Positions 18,981-28,360 of a stretch of 64,000 bases of DNA are shown piece after piece. The stretch lies in NCBI GenBank assembly GCA_934402375.1, contig CAKRUB010000011.1, positions 1-64,000 of the forward strand, given 5' to 3'. Made by a program: the position numbers and the translations under genes. Each line of letters begins with the position of its first letter. Position 1 is the stretch's first letter. The notes beneath the pieces were generated by a model. The model had not been told where the DNA came from, did not search any database, and was given only the letters and a program-made list of their open reading frames with translations. This DNA comes from an uncultured Acetatifactor sp. (GTDB lineage Bacteria > Bacillota > Clostridia > Lachnospirales > Lachnospiraceae).

Positions 18981-18996
18981 TTGTTTGCTCCTTTCC

Positions 18997-19386
18997 TTAC
19001 TTCTTCTCGTCCAGCACAACGGTGATATGGCTCATTCTCTTCTCGATTCTGTAAGCCCTTCCCTGTGCTCTGGGGTGAACGCGCTTCATTGTAGGTCCCT
19101 TGTTCGCGTAGCACTCAGCCACATACAGGTTCTCTTTGTTCATTCCGTTGTTGTTCTCTGCGTTAGCAATTGCCGACTCAAGCAGCTTCTTGATAAGGCT
19201 GGAAGCATATCTGGGATTGTACTCCAGAATTCCCAGGGCAGTCTCAACATCCTTGCCTCTGATAGCATCTAAAACGAAACATGCCTTCTGAACAGAAACC
19301 CTTGCATAAGACAGCTTAGCTGAAGGTCTTGTGTCCTTCTGGGCGTTTCTCTCTCTCTTGATTTGACTTCTATGTCCTTTAGCCAT
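18997..19386 (-). CDS. rplV: Ribosomal protein L22
   Basis: 129 residues. It lines the nascent peptide tunnel. The family C-terminus with [20 protein letters not shown] is present. A 107-nt gap separates it from rpsS; the gap carries two short inverted repeats, GACACCGAAGTCC-type near 19434-19446 and a CCCGGGCATT-type near 19464-19480. Confidence 0.97.
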   Translation of the reverse strand: MAKGHRSQIKRERNAQKDTRPSAKLSYARVSVQKACFVLDAIRGKDVETALGILEYNPRYASSLIKKLLESAIANAENNNGMNKENLYVAECYANKGPTMKRVHPRAQGRAYRIEKRMSHITVVLDEKK

Positions 19387-19493
19387 AGATAAATATCCTC
19401 CTTCTCAGAATAAAAGCAACGCATCTGCTACGGACACCGAAGTCCGCAGACAGACATGTGCAATGCCCTCCCGGGCATTTGTGCGTTGTAAAA

Positions 19494-19775
19494 CTACTTA
19501 ACCTTGGACTTCTTCTCGTCCTTACCATGACCTCTGTAGGTTCTGGTTGCTACGAACTCGCCCAGCTTGTGACCAACCATATCCTCTGTCACATATACAG
19601 GAACATGCTTCCTGCCGTCGTGAACAGCAATGGTGTGTCCCACAAAGGAGGGGAAAATTGTAGAGCGGCGGGACCAGGTCTTGATAACCTGCTTCTGTCC
19701 GGCTGCATTCATAGCATCTACTTTCTTTAACAGGCTTGCGTCTGCGAAAGGTCCTTTTTTCAGTGATCTAGCCAT
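19494..19775 (-). CDS. rpsS: Ribosomal protein S19
   Basis: 93 residues, normal. [20 protein letters not shown] and [20 protein letters not shown] are the family signature. It lies in the head of the small subunit with S13. 18 nt after rplB. Confidence 0.98.
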   Translation of the reverse strand: MARSLKKGPFADASLLKKVDAMNAAGQKQVIKTWSRRSTIFPSFVGHTIAVHDGRKHVPVYVTEDMVGHKLGEFVATRTYRGHGKDEKKSKVK

Positions 19776-19793
19776 TGTCTTTCCTCCTGTTTT

Positions 19794-20636
19794 TTATTTG
19801 ATTGCCTTACCGTTACGTCTTCTTACAATCAGCTTGTTGGAAGCCTTCTTGGACTTACGGGTCTTCAGTCCGAGTGCGGGCTTGCCCCAAGGAGTGCTGG
19901 GACCGGGACGTCCGATACCGGTCTTGCCCTCACCACCACCATGAGGATGGTCATTCGGGTTCATAACAGAACCGCGCACTGTAGGGCGAACACCCATGTG
20001 ACGCTTACGTCCTGCCTTACCGATATTTACAAGGTTATGATCAACATTGCCTACAACACCAACGGTTGCGCGGCATACAAGGGGAACCATTCTCATCTCG
20101 CCGGAGGGAAGACGAAGTGTTGCGTACTTTCCTTCCTTAGCCATCAGCTGTGCGCTGTTTCCTGCTGCACGAACCATCTGGCCGCCCTTGCCGGGATACA
20201 GCTCGATGTTGTGTACCTGAGTACCTACAGGAATCTCAGAAAGAGGAAGGCAGTTGCCGACTCTCACTTCTGCTTCCGGTCCGTTCATGATCTTCATGCC
20301 GTCCGTCAGTCCTTCAGGAGCAAGGATATATGCCTTCTCGCCGTCTGCGTAGCAGATCAGGGCGATGTTTGCTGTTCTGTTGGGATCGTACTCGATGCCG
20401 ATAACAGTTGCAGGAATGCCATCCTTATATCTCTTGAAATCTACGATTCTGTACTTTCTTCTGGAGCCGCCGCCATGGTGTCTCACAGTAATCTTACCCT
20501 GATTATTACGTCCGGCGTTCTTCTTCAGAGAAGTGCAAAGGCTCTTCTCAGGGGTCAGCTTTGTGATCTCAGCGAAATCAGAACCGGTCATATTTCTTCT
20601 GGAGGGTGTATAGGGGTTGTATGTCTTGATACCCAT
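19794..20636 (-). CDS. rplB: Ribosomal protein L2
   Basis: 280 residues, normal. It is essential near the peptidyl-transferase centre. [20 protein letters not shown] at the start and [20 protein letters not shown] near residues 220-240, including the conserved His, are diagnostic. The 91-nt gap before rplW holds short inverted repeats of GCGGCCG and GTAAGAAAC type. Confidence 0.98.
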   Translation of the reverse strand: MGIKTYNPYTPSRRNMTGSDFAEITKLTPEKSLCTSLKKNAGRNNQGKITVRHHGGGSRRKYRIVDFKRYKDGIPATVIGIEYDPNRTANIALICYADGEKAYILAPEGLTDGMKIMNGPEAEVRVGNCLPLSEIPVGTQVHNIELYPGKGGQMVRAAGNSAQLMAKEGKYATLRLPSGEMRMVPLVCRATVGVVGNVDHNLVNIGKAGRKRHMGVRPTVRGSVMNPNDHPHGGGEGKTGIGRPGPSTPWGKPALGLKTRKSKKASNKLIVRRRNGKAIK

Positions 20637-20727
20637 TGTCTTATCTCCTTTTCAATGAATTTTGCGCAGCCGCATCCTTCGGCCGCATACTTAACCATGT
20701 GTAAGAAACCTTTCCGTTTCCTACAGC

Positions 20728-21027
20728 TTACAGACCTGTGAAGATCTCAATGTCCTTGCTGTCAGCAGTCAGGGTAACAATAGCCTTCTTGGTCTTGGCA
20801 GTCTTGCCGGTAACCATTCCACGTCTCTTGTTCTTTCCCTCACAGTTCATGGTGTTCACGCTCTTTACCTTGGCGCCATCGAACATCTTCTCAACAGCTT
20901 CCTTGATCTGGGACTTGTTTGCCTCTGTATGAACCAGAAATGTATATTTCTTCTCGCCCATACCAGCCATACTCTTCTCGGTAATAACCGGTTTGAGGAT
21001 TACGTCATAGTATTTAATGTCTGCCAT
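20728..21027 (-). CDS. rplW: Ribosomal protein L23
   Basis: 99 residues, normal. It forms the docking site for SRP and trigger factor at the tunnel exit. [13 protein letters not shown] near the N-terminus and [20 protein letters not shown] are family features. The ATG overlaps the rplD stop (TAATG). Confidence 0.97.
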   Translation of the reverse strand: MADIKYYDVILKPVITEKSMAGMGEKKYTFLVHTEANKSQIKEAVEKMFDGAKVKSVNTMNCEGKNKRRGMVTGKTAKTKKAIVTLTADSKDIEIFTGL

Positions 21028-21647
21028 TATGCGTACACCTCCTCGATCTTTGCAACAGCATCCTTGGTCAGGACAACTGTCTTAGCCTTCATGATGTCAT
21101 ATGTGTTGATGGTGTTTACCAGAGTCGTGTCTACATCTGCCAGATTTCTAGCAGAGAGAACTACGTTTGCATCGTTCTCAGCGATAACCACAAGACCCTT
21201 CTCAACCTTCAAATTGCTCATCACATTTGCAAAGTTCTTTGTCTTGATCTCGTCGAACTTCAGCTCATCAACAACGATCAGGCTGTTCTTCTGAACCTTG
21301 TCTGTCAGAGCGGACTTCAGTGCTGCTCTCTTTTCCTTCTTGTTAAGCTTGAAGGAATAATCTCTGGGAACGGGTGCGAATACAACACCGCCGCCTGTCC
21401 ACTGGGGAGATCTCGTTGAACCCTGTCTTGCATGTCCTGTTCCCTTCTGTCTCCAGGGCTTTCTTCCGCCGCCGGATACCTCGGAACGGGTCTTTGCCTT
21501 CTGGGTTCCCTGACGATTATTTGCAAGCTGCTGTACAACCGCCATGTGTACTAAGTGCTCATTTACTTCAACACCAAATACGGCATCGCTCAATTCGATT
21601 GTTCCAACTTCCTTGCCTTCCATATTAAAAACAGATACGTTTGCCAT
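21027..21647 (-). CDS. rplD: Ribosomal protein L4
   Basis: 206 residues from the ATG at 21647 ([11 protein letters not shown]), preceded by GGAGG. The tunnel loop [20 protein letters not shown] is intact. In gamma-proteobacteria L4 autoregulates the S10 operon; no such regulation is known to me here. Confidence 0.97.
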   Translation of the reverse strand: MANVSVFNMEGKEVGTIELSDAVFGVEVNEHLVHMAVVQQLANNRQGTQKAKTRSEVSGGGRKPWRQKGTGHARQGSTRSPQWTGGGVVFAPVPRDYSFKLNKKEKRAALKSALTDKVQKNSLIVVDELKFDEIKTKNFANVMSNLKVEKGLVVIAENDANVVLSARNLADVDTTLVNTINTYDIMKAKTVVLTKDAVAKIEEVYA

Positions 21648-21692
21648 CTGATTGGCCTCCTTTCGCACGTGCGCCTGGCAAAGGCACAACTA

Positions 21693-22376
21693 TTATGCCT
21701 CGACCTTCGTGGTCTCTTTGATGGTTACCAGAGCCTTCTTCGGGCCGGGTACCGCACCCTTGATCAGAAGCAGATTCTTCTCAGCATCTACTCTTACAAC
21801 CTCAAGGTTCTGAACAGTTACTTTTACGCAACCCATATGTCCGGGCATTCCCTTACCCTTGAACACACGGCTGGGAGAGGAACATGCACCGTTGGAACCC
21901 TGATGACGATGGAACTTGGAACCGTGCTTCATGGGTCCTCTATGCTGACCAAGTCTCTTGATCGCACCCTGGAATCCTTTTCCCTTGGAGATTGCAGAAG
22001 CATCGATCTTGTCGCCCTCTGCGAAGATGTCTGCCTTGATCTCTGCGCCCAGCGTATAATCGCCAGCGTTCTCGAACTTGAACTCTCTGATATATCTCTT
22101 TGCGCTTACGCCTGCCTTCTTGAAATGGCCTGCCTGCGCCTTGTTGACGCCGTGTCTGTGGATGATCTCTCTCTTACCGCTTGCATCCTTGTTTACGATC
22201 TTTTCCTTCTTGTCTGCGAAGCCGACCTGTACTGCGCTGTAGCCGTCGTTCTCAACAGTCTTGATCTGTGTTACCACACAGGGACCTGCCTGAAGAACCG
22301 TTACAGGAACCAATACGCCGTCTTCGTTGAAGATCTGAGTCATTCCGACTTTGGTTGCCAAAATTGCTTTCTTCAT
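21693..22376 (-). CDS. rplC: Ribosomal protein L3
   Basis: 227 residues, slightly longer than the usual ~210. The signature [11 protein letters not shown], the [20 protein letters not shown] stretch and the N-terminal [19 protein letters not shown] are clear. It folds at the base of the large subunit early in assembly. Confidence 0.98.
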   Translation of the reverse strand: MKKAILATKVGMTQIFNEDGVLVPVTVLQAGPCVVTQIKTVENDGYSAVQVGFADKKEKIVNKDASGKREIIHRHGVNKAQAGHFKKAGVSAKRYIREFKFENAGDYTLGAEIKADIFAEGDKIDASAISKGKGFQGAIKRLGQHRGPMKHGSKFHRHQGSNGACSSPSRVFKGKGMPGHMGCVKVTVQNLEVVRVDAEKNLLLIKGAVPGPKKALVTIKETTKVEA

Positions 22377-22480
22377 TTTTCCTCTCTTTCTGCCTTCTAA
22401 GGCTTTCTACATAGCGGACCACGCTGTTACTGTTGCGCCGTAACGATGTGTTCTTACGTCTAAGTAGAGGTTTGTTTTCA

Positions 22481-22798
22481 TTACTTGGTTTTCATTTTAA
22501 TATCAATGTAAACACCTGCGGGCATCTCCAGTCTCTGCAGTGCATCAACTGTTTTCTGTGTAGGTGCAATGATATCGATAAGTCTCTTATGAGTTCTCTG
22601 CTCGAACTGCTCTCTGGAATCCTTGTACTTGTGTACAGCTCTCAGAATTGTAACAACCTCTTTCTTTGTCGGCAGCGGCACAGGCCCGCTAACCTCTGAT
22701 CCGGTCTTCTTTACAGTCTCGATGATCTTCTTGGCGGATGCGTCCACCAGCTGATGCTCATAAGCCTTAAGGGTAATTCTCATTACTTGACTTGCCAT
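22481..22798 (-). CDS. rpsJ: Ribosomal protein S10
   Basis: 105 residues, normal. First gene of the S10 operon; also a transcription antitermination factor (NusE). Motifs: [20 protein letters not shown] and [20 protein letters not shown]. The start at 22798 follows AGGAGG with an 11-nt, T-rich spacer; an inner ATG 15 nt on is less likely. Confidence 0.97.
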   Translation of the reverse strand: MASQVMRITLKAYEHQLVDASAKKIIETVKKTGSEVSGPVPLPTKKEVVTILRAVHKYKDSREQFEQRTHKRLIDIIAPTQKTVDALQRLEMPAGVYIDIKMKTK

Positions 22799-23097
22799 AA
22801 AAAAAGTCGCCTCCTTTTCGCACTTTCAGTTCAAGGCAATTTCTTTGCCTCAAGGCAATCAAATTGCCTTTAGTACGACAAGCGGTGACTGTACACTCTC
22901 CCGTGTGTGTCCTAAATCCTCACGCAACATCTCTCGGATTCTTTCCTATTCACACGTCGTTTCTGCTGGGTTGCAGACTTCAAATTGGTACAGTGACTTG
23001 CCGTCAGTTTTCTAACTTGACATTCGCTCCACGGAAAACCTGTCTGTCATTGCTGGCAAACAGCAACCTCACGCTTCACAGCTATCATGCCACAGCA
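22799..23097 (-). other. About 300-nt untranslated leader of the S10 operon
   Basis: No gene found. From the predicted start near 23097 to rpsJ. Close to the gene lie two tandem small hairpins, AGGCAA/TTGCCT (22834-22850) and AAGGCAA/TTGCCTT (22852-22870), ending about 15 nt before the AGGAGG. Two direct TTGCC-type repeats so near the RBS could affect rpsJ translation. No terminator T-run is seen. Confidence 0.55.
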
Positions 23098-23103
23098 ATT
23101 GAT

Positions 23104-23132
23104 AGTATACATGGTGTTTCTTCATTTTGCAA
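23104..23132 (-). promoter_or_regulatory. Promoter of the S10-spc operon
   Basis: Leftwards: TTGCAA (23132-23127), 17-nt spacer, TATACT (23109-23104). It is the only good promoter upstream of rpsJ and would drive the 12-kb rpsJ-secY transcript. Confidence 0.75.
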
Positions 23133-23170
23133 GAACTTTTAAAAAAATATTGTATTTTTTTTAATACAAT

Positions 23171-23311
23171 GTTACTGTTCACTCCGTTCACAGCAACACG
23201 CTTCGCGATGCACACAAAATGCATTTTCAATGCATTTTGGCGCCTGCAAGTCTCGCAAAATTGCATTTCATGCAATTTTGACTTCGCGGAATATGGACTG
23301 TGAACAGTAAC
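23171..23311. repeat. 141-bp inverted-repeat element with two nested hairpins
   Basis: The ends are a perfect 12-bp inverted repeat, GTTACTGTTCAC (23171-23182) and its complement (23300-23311). Inside are two hairpins of equal design, each with 11-bp arms and a TTC loop: CAAAATGCATT arms (23215-23239) and CAAAATTGCAT arms (23256-23280). It carries no gene and lies between two divergent promoters. The layout resembles a miniature palindromic element more than a terminator. No target-site duplication was identified. Confidence 0.7.
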
Positions 23312-23328
23312 AGTACAATCCTTTTTGC

Positions 23329-23357
23329 TTTACTCCCCGTAAAACATTAGTTATAAT
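23329..23357 (+). promoter_or_regulatory. Promoter of the methyltransferase gene
   Basis: TTTACT (23329-23334), 17-nt spacer, perfect TATAAT (23352-23357). Divergent from the S10 promoter, with the inverted-repeat element between them. Confidence 0.65.
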
Positions 23358-23419
23358 GAATGCATCTTAATATAGAAGAAAGACATCTGTCAAGGGATGT
23401 CCGGAAAGGAATCAGGCTT

Positions 23420-24322
23420 ATGTGGATTGCAGATCATTGGAAAGATTATGAAGTATTAGACACCTCCGGCGGCGAGAAGCTCGAACGCTGGGGAGATTAT
23501 ATATTGGTACGTCCCGACCCGCAGGTCATCTGGAACACGCCCCATATCTCAAGCGGCTGGAAAAACAAGAACGGACATTACCATCGGAATGCCAAAGGCG
23601 GCGGCGAATGGGAATTCTTTCATCTTCCGGACGAGTGGACGATTCATTACTCTCTGCCCTGCCTGCCTTCCGGGAAGGCTCTGACCTTCCATCTGAAGCC
23701 CTTCAGCTTCAAGCACACCGGTCTGTTCCCCGAGCAGGCGACAAACTGGGACTGGTTCTCCGGGCTGATCGCCGAAGCGGTAAAAAAAGAGCCCGGGCGG
23801 CAGCCCAAGGTATTAAATCTCTTCGCCTATACAGGAGGAGCAACGCTCGCCGCAGCCGCAGCCGGTGCCGCTGTAACGCATGTGGATGCCTCGAAGGGAA
23901 TGGTCACATGGGCAAAGGAAAACGCCATCAGCTCCGGTCTGGGCGAAGCGCCTATCCGCTGGCTTGTGGATGACTGTGTGAAATTTGTGGAGCGCGAGAT
24001 CCGCCGGGGAAACAAATATGACGGCATTATCATGGACCCTCCCTCCTACGGAAGAGGCCCGAAGGGCGAAATCTGGAAAATAGAAGAGAGCATCTGGCCG
24101 TTCATAGAACTGACTGTACAGCTGCTCTCAAAGGATGCCTTATTCTTCCTGATCAACTCCTATACAACGGGACTGCAGCCCGCCGTCCTCTCCTACATGA
24201 TCAACACTGCCGTCACAAAGCAGTTCGGCGGCGCCGTGGACGCGGAGGAAATCGGACTGCCGGTAAAGGAATCCAGGCTGGTACTTCCCTGCGGCGCATC
24301 AGGCCGATGGCACAGGGTTTAA
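23420..24322 (+). CDS. Class I SAM-dependent methyltransferase (RlmI-like fold)
   Basis: 300 residues from the ATG at 23420, with AAAGGA 9 nt upstream. The Rossmann methyltransferase core has motif I VLNLFAYTGGATLAAAAAGA near residues 130-150, an acidic residue in THVDASKGM, and motif IV IMDPPSYGRGPKGE, the DPPxY type found in rRNA 5-methylcytosine/23S methylases. The N-terminal ~100 residues (WKDYEVLDTSGGEKLERWGD) resemble the RlmI/RlmL-like group. The substrate is unknown but rRNA is likely. The stop overlaps the stop of the convergent acyltransferase gene. Confidence 0.85.
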   Translation: MWIADHWKDYEVLDTSGGEKLERWGDYILVRPDPQVIWNTPHISSGWKNKNGHYHRNAKGGGEWEFFHLPDEWTIHYSLPCLPSGKALTFHLKPFSFKHTGLFPEQATNWDWFSGLIAEAVKKEPGRQPKVLNLFAYTGGATLAAAAAGAAVTHVDASKGMVTWAKENAISSGLGEAPIRWLVDDCVKFVEREIRRGNKYDGIIMDPPSYGRGPKGEIWKIEESIWPFIELTVQLLSKDALFFLINSYTTGLQPAVLSYMINTAVTKQFGGAVDAEEIGLPVKESRLVLPCGASGRWHRV

Positions 24323-25386
24323 AGCACACAGTCACGCAGAAACGGTATCCGCCGCAGAGGCACCGTCACCACCGCAGAAAGGACGATCGCTCCCAACGCA
24401 AGCAGCGGCAGGGAATATCTGAGATCATAGTCCAGCGGAGTCATATCCAAACCAACATAGCATATCTTTAAAAATACCGGATGCAGGAGATAAATGCCAA
24501 AGCAGAGTTGGGCGGCTTTTTTCCAGATTCCGGTATTTTTATTTGCTCCGGGAGCTCTCCTCTGCCATGATCTCGCCCACGCAAACAGCATGACTGCCAG
24601 AACTGCCGAAAACGGATTATTATACCCCATCTGGAAATCCGCGCCGTTCAGTCTGTTCATTATCAGCCATACCGACAGTACAGCCACGCCAATCGGCGCC
24701 AGAATGCTCTGGAGAATGCCGACCCATGGCTCTGAATTATTTCTCCTCTCCACAACGCCATCCTCGTACGCAAAGAAATATCCGTATATATAATAGAAGA
24801 AATAGATTCCGCCCGTCGGCAGCGGAGTCATCCAGTCTACTCCCGCCGTCATCTCAAGATATTGTGAAATACCGCACCGCAGGAGAACAACACCCATAAA
24901 CATATAGACCACAGCCCGCGGTATCACATCCACAAGTCTTCTGATCGCCGGGGCAAGCATATATAATAGAAGCAAAATATACAGATACCGCAGATGCGGC
25001 CAGCTCTGCATCCTGAATACTCTCAGCAAGCCTTCCCATATCATGCCCGGTGAAAAGCCCTGCTCCGCAGCCACCTGATCGGCAACTGCAAAAGGTACGC
25101 CAAACAGAAGGAGCGCAAGGATGACACGCCGACAATATTTGAATGCCATCAGCCGGACAGAGATCCTTCGGTCGAACCCGAGAAAAAGATATCCTGAAAC
25201 CATCGCAAGAATGGGCAGTCCCCACTCGGTAAGATCGGTGATGATCAGAAAGATTTTTTTCTCTGCCGGATACGCGGAGAGATCGGTCATTGTCATCGCT
25301 CCTGCTGCCGTATGCATGAGTACCAATGCGCAAGTCGCCAACACCTTTAACTTATCAAGGTATACTCTTCTGTTTGTCATCTCCAT
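24319..25386 (-). CDS. Acyltransferase-3 family integral membrane protein
   Basis: 355 residues from the ATG at 25386; in-frame ATGs at 25398 and 25380 are alternatives. About ten hydrophobic segments. The N-terminal RRVYLDKLKVLATCALVLMH with the conserved His and the later WPHLRYLYILL and GIYLLHPV motifs mark the OafA/WecH-like family that O-acylates surface polymers or sugars. The acceptor is unknown. It ends in a 4-nt convergent overlap with the methyltransferase gene. Its RBS region carries a degenerate copy of the dispersed element. Confidence 0.85.
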   Translation of the reverse strand: MEMTNRRVYLDKLKVLATCALVLMHTAAGAMTMTDLSAYPAEKKIFLIITDLTEWGLPILAMVSGYLFLGFDRRISVRLMAFKYCRRVILALLLFGVPFAVADQVAAEQGFSPGMIWEGLLRVFRMQSWPHLRYLYILLLLYMLAPAIRRLVDVIPRAVVYMFMGVVLLRCGISQYLEMTAGVDWMTPLPTGGIYFFYYIYGYFFAYEDGVVERRNNSEPWVGILQSILAPIGVAVLSVWLIMNRLNGADFQMGYNNPFSAVLAVMLFAWARSWQRRAPGANKNTGIWKKAAQLCFGIYLLHPVFLKICYVGLDMTPLDYDLRYSLPLLALGAIVLSAVVTVPLRRIPFLRDCVL

Positions 25387-25393
25387 TTTTATA

Positions 25394-25422
25394 TCCATTT
25401 CTGCGCACATCCTCTTTGCATA
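25394..25422 (-). repeat. Dispersed RBS-linked element, degenerate copy upstream of the acyltransferase
   Basis: On the minus strand TATGCAAAG...TGTGCGCAGAAATGGAT: same ends and TGTGCGCAGAAATG block as the copies at 4661-4690 and 45557-45586, but the GAGG is changed to GGAT and the left half is rearranged. The upstream CACAA-CCGCTATGC also resembles the flank of the ecfA1 copy. Confidence 0.55.
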
Positions 25423-25473
25423 GCGGGTTGTGAATTCATTGTCTTTCGTTCAATAACCATTTATCACCTTATA

Positions 25474-25502
25474 AGTATACCTGTGCTTCCCGAAATAAGC
25501 AA
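25474..25502 (-). promoter_or_regulatory. Promoter of the acyltransferase gene
   Basis: Leftwards: TTGCTT (25502-25497), 17-nt spacer, TATACT (25479-25474), giving a leader of about 80 nt. Confidence 0.6.
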
Positions 25503-25562
25503 GTATTTCTTCCATATATAGGAAACCTAAAATTTTAGCAATATTGAATCATCATATTTTAC

Positions 25563-25591
25563 TTGCACTATTTCCTCAAAAGTTTTATAAT
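25563..25591 (+). promoter_or_regulatory. Promoter of the KdpDE-like pair
   Basis: TTGCAC (25563-25568), 17-nt spacer, perfect TATAAT (25586-25591). The start near 25598 leaves a leader of about 34 nt to the ATG at 25632, which supports that start over the earlier in-frame ATG. Confidence 0.75.
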
Positions 25592-25631
25592 AGGATTTGT
25601 ACACATGACAGCTGTCTGGTACGGAGGAAAA

Positions 25632-26735
25632 ATGATACGAGCGAAAATACATACATTGTCAAAACCGAAGCAACATCTTGCCAGCGCACTGCTTTCTGTG
25701 CTGTGCATGGCTGCCGCCGTGGCGGTCTCTTCGCTCTATTACTACTTTGTGCAGGAAATTTCCCCAAATATCACGCTGATCTTCCTCTTTTTCCTGATTT
25801 TCGCCTCCAGCAACACGGTCGGCTACGGCTACGGCATTTGTTGTTCCCTGTTTGTCGTGCTATGGTACAATTACAGATTCACCTTTCCTTATTATAAAGT
25901 GAATTTTACGCTGGAGGGTTATCCCATCACCTTCCTCTTCATGTGCTCCATCACCATCTTTATCAGCACACTGACGTCACACCTTGTCCGTCAGGCAGAT
26001 CTGATCGCCAAATGGCAGAAGGAGCTTGCTGAGGCAGAGAAGGAGCGGATGCGGGCAAACCTCCTGCGCGCCATCTCACACGATCTGCGCACACCGTTGA
26101 CCAGCATTGTAGGAAGCAGTCTCGCCTACCTCGAAAACGGTGATTTTCTGTCCGAGGAAGACAAAGTCACGATCGTCCGCAATATTTACGAGGATTCCAC
26201 ATGGTTGATACATATGGTGGAAAATCTGTTGACTGTAACGCGTATTGACCGTGACAAGTTCTCCATCAGCACACGCGAGGAGCCTGTCGAGGAGGTCGTC
26301 GCCGAAGCTTTACAGCGCACGGAGCGTCGCTATGAGGGCTCTACGATACAGGTCTCCATTCCCGACGAGTTTATCATGCTTCCCATGGATGCCGTGCTGA
26401 TTGAGCAGGTAACCATCAATCTCCTGGAGAATGCCCTGCTCCACTCCGGTGCAACGGCTCCTGTCGTGCTTATTGTTGAAAATCATCCCAACAATGTTTC
26501 CTTCACCATCCGCGACCACGGAACCGGCATTCCACCGGAAATGCTGCCGCATCTCTTCGAGGGTACCGACTACATATCGGATACCCCCGACATTCAGAAG
26601 GGGATGGGAATTGGGCTTGTCGTATGTAAAACAATTATTACCGCCCACCACGGAACTATTATCGGACGAAATCATGGGGATGGTGCAGAATTTACCTTCA
26701 CACTTCCCAAGAGAAAAGAGGCATCAGATTCATGA
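25632..26735 (+). CDS. Sensor histidine kinase, KdpD C-terminal type
   Basis: 367 residues from the ATG at 25632 behind GGAGGAAAA. Residues 16-115 hold four hydrophobic segments resembling the KdpD membrane domain (DUF4118). HisKA follows with ISHDLRTPLTS (phospho-accepting His150), then the ATPase domain with N-box QVTINLLENALLHS, DHGTGIPP and GMGIGLVVCK. It lacks the KdpD N-terminal sensor and USP domains, so it is a stand-alone relative. It overlaps the regulator gene by 4 nt (ATGA). Stimulus unknown; no kdpFABC or trk genes are nearby. Confidence 0.92.
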   Translation: MIRAKIHTLSKPKQHLASALLSVLCMAAAVAVSSLYYYFVQEISPNITLIFLFFLIFASSNTVGYGYGICCSLFVVLWYNYRFTFPYYKVNFTLEGYPITFLFMCSITIFISTLTSHLVRQADLIAKWQKELAEAEKERMRANLLRAISHDLRTPLTSIVGSSLAYLENGDFLSEEDKVTIVRNIYEDSTWLIHMVENLLTVTRIDRDKFSISTREEPVEEVVAEALQRTERRYEGSTIQVSIPDEFIMLPMDAVLIEQVTINLLENALLHSGATAPVVLIVENHPNNVSFTIRDHGTGIPPEMLPHLFEGTDYISDTPDIQKGMGIGLVVCKTIITAHHGTIIGRNHGDGAEFTFTLPKRKEASDS

Positions 26736-27427
26736 ACAGAACCACAAATATACTGCTGATCGAGGATGATAAAAGCATCTGCTCCTTCATCACTACCGCC
26801 CTGTCAGGCAACGGTTACCGCATAACATCCGCCTACACCGGAAAGGAGGGTATCAGTCTTGCCTCAGGCGACCTGCCGGACATCATTCTGCTCGATCTCG
26901 GTCTGCCTGATATGGATGGCTGTCAGGTATTAAAGCATATGCGGGATTGGAGCGATATTCCAATTATCGTCATCTCTGCGAGAGTCAATGAGGACGACAA
27001 GGTTCTCGCGTTGGATCTCGGCGCCGATGACTATGTGACAAAGCCTTTCGGTCCCGCCGAGCTGATGGCGCGTATCCGCACCTGTTTGCGCAGACGGCAT
27101 TTCAGTGCATCAGGACGCACCTACTCCGCAGCCGGTCTGGAAATCAATTTTGATAAGCATGTTGTTCTGCTGGAGGGCAATGAGGTTCACCTCACGCAGA
27201 TAGAATACCAGCTTCTCTCTCTGCTCGCCGAACAGTCCGGCCGCGTTCTGACCTACGGTTATATCATGAATGCGATCTGGGGACCGTACATGGACAGCAG
27301 CAACCAGATCCTTCGCGTAAACATGGCTAACATCCGCCGCAAGATCGAGAAAAATCCTGCCAGACCACAGTATGTTTTCACAGAGATCGGCATCGGCTAC
27401 CGTATGCTGGAAAACGAGAGCACCTAG
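26732..27427 (+). CDS. Response regulator, OmpR/KdpE family
   Basis: 231 residues. Receiver domain with the acidic pair EDD at 11-13, the phospho-accepting Asp55 in ILLDLGLPDMDG and Lys in VTKPFGPAEL; winged-helix DNA-binding domain at about 130-228 (LTQIEYQLLSLLAEQSGRVL). Partner of the upstream kinase by overlap. The terminator hairpin begins inside its last codons. Confidence 0.94.
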   Translation: MNRTTNILLIEDDKSICSFITTALSGNGYRITSAYTGKEGISLASGDLPDIILLDLGLPDMDGCQVLKHMRDWSDIPIIVISARVNEDDKVLALDLGADDYVTKPFGPAELMARIRTCLRRRHFSASGRTYSAAGLEINFDKHVVLLEGNEVHLTQIEYQLLSLLAEQSGRVLTYGYIMNAIWGPYMDSSNQILRVNMANIRRKIEKNPARPQYVFTEIGIGYRMLENEST

Positions 27428-27448
27428 GGCCTTCCCGGGTGCTCTCGT
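27414..27448 (+). terminator. Terminator after the KdpDE-like pair
   Basis: ACGAGAGCACC (27414-27424) pairs with GGGTGCTCTCGT (27437-27448), an 11-bp stem with a 12-nt loop, followed by TCTGTTT. It overlaps the last codons and the stop of the regulator gene and faces the convergent anti-sigma gene. Confidence 0.8.
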
Positions 27449-27469
27449 TCTGTTTATCGGCATCATTGA

Positions 27470-28360
27470 TTACAATAGAGATTCCAACAGTGTGATCAGT
27501 TCTTCCTCCGTCAGGCAGCCGCTGTACTCCACAAGCAGTCCGTCTTCATATAACAATGCAAGCTGTTGTCTCTCTCCGGCTTGCCTCTTTGTGATCAGCT
27601 CCCGCCAGTCCTCTTCCACGGTATAGACAGGCGGCTCCGCGTCAAAGCGCATGTCCGTTGTCAGCTCCGTCTGTGTAAAGCGCAGCCATAGCCCATGTTC
27701 ACCGTCCGACCATTCCAGCGTGCGGCTCTCTCCGTCCTCCGACAGTGTTTCTCCTATATAAGAGTAGGCTTCCGGCGGCTGCGCTCCTGCTTCCCGACTC
27801 TGTCTCAGGTCTTCCGTGCTGCTCTGCTGTATAGCATCCATCGCGTTTTCCACACTGATTGTGCCTCCGGTCTCCCCGCTCTCCTGTACACCGTTATTCT
27901 GCGCCCCGGAATACTTCTCTGCTTCGACCTGCTCTGCGGAACGTCCCGCCTGCCGTGCAAGCATCTCTACATCCAGCCACACCGGAGTCTCTCCGACATC
28001 CGCATAGCTGCTCACCACCCCAGCGAGTTCTTCCTTCGCCGGCTCATCGCCCTCTATCTCTGCAGGCGCTGCTTCATCGGCTGCGCCATCCCGCGCCCCG
28101 CCTGCCGTCATGTTTGTCTGCAGCTCCGGTGCCATATCCATAATGCTTTCGGTTGTATTTCCCGTTTTCAGCCCGTGCATGGCAAAAAATACCGTTCCTG
28201 CGACAATCAGACAAAAGCATGCCGCACATCCCTTTCCGTACCGGTTCATAAAACGCACAATCTTATGCTCCGTTTTTCTCTCCTCGGTTCTCGACAGCAG
28301 TTCCTCGTCCACACCGGACAACGCCTGCATAAGCTTCATTGCCTTTTCCGATTTCTTCAC
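27470..28360 (-). CDS. Single-pass membrane protein, probable anti-sigma partner
   Basis: 296 residues; GTG start at 28360 with GGAGGG upstream and a 4-nt overlap (GTGA) with the sigma gene, so the two are co-translated. A cytoplasmic N-terminal ~43 residues precedes one membrane segment (about 44-62). Then comes an acidic, Ala/Glu-rich low-complexity stretch and a C-terminal domain of about 120 residues (from about 175) that I do not recognise. The position and topology fit an anti-sigma factor, but no ZAS zinc motif is present. Function is inferred from context. Confidence 0.7.
   Translation of the reverse strand: MKKSEKAMKLMQALSGVDEELLSRTEERKTEHKIVRFMNRYGKGCAACFCLIVAGTVFFAMHGLKTGNTTESIMDMAPELQTNMTAGGARDGAADEAAPAEIEGDEPAKEELAGVVSSYADVGETPVWLDVEMLARQAGRSAEQVEAEKYSGAQNNGVQESGETGGTISVENAMDAIQQSSTEDLRQSREAGAQPPEAYSYIGETLSEDGESRTLEWSDGEHGLWLRFTQTELTTDMRFDAEPPVYTVEEDWRELITKRQAGERQQLALLYEDGLLVEYSGCLTEEELITLLESLL

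Noticed and set aside
1239..22798. Long open frames on the plus strand opposite the ribosomal genes
   Set aside because: They have no ribosome binding sites or family similarity and follow the codon bias of the genes on the other strand.
27470..28360. ZAS-type zinc anti-sigma factor
   Set aside because: No HxxxCxxC motif is present. The assignment as anti-sigma rests on overlap and topology only.
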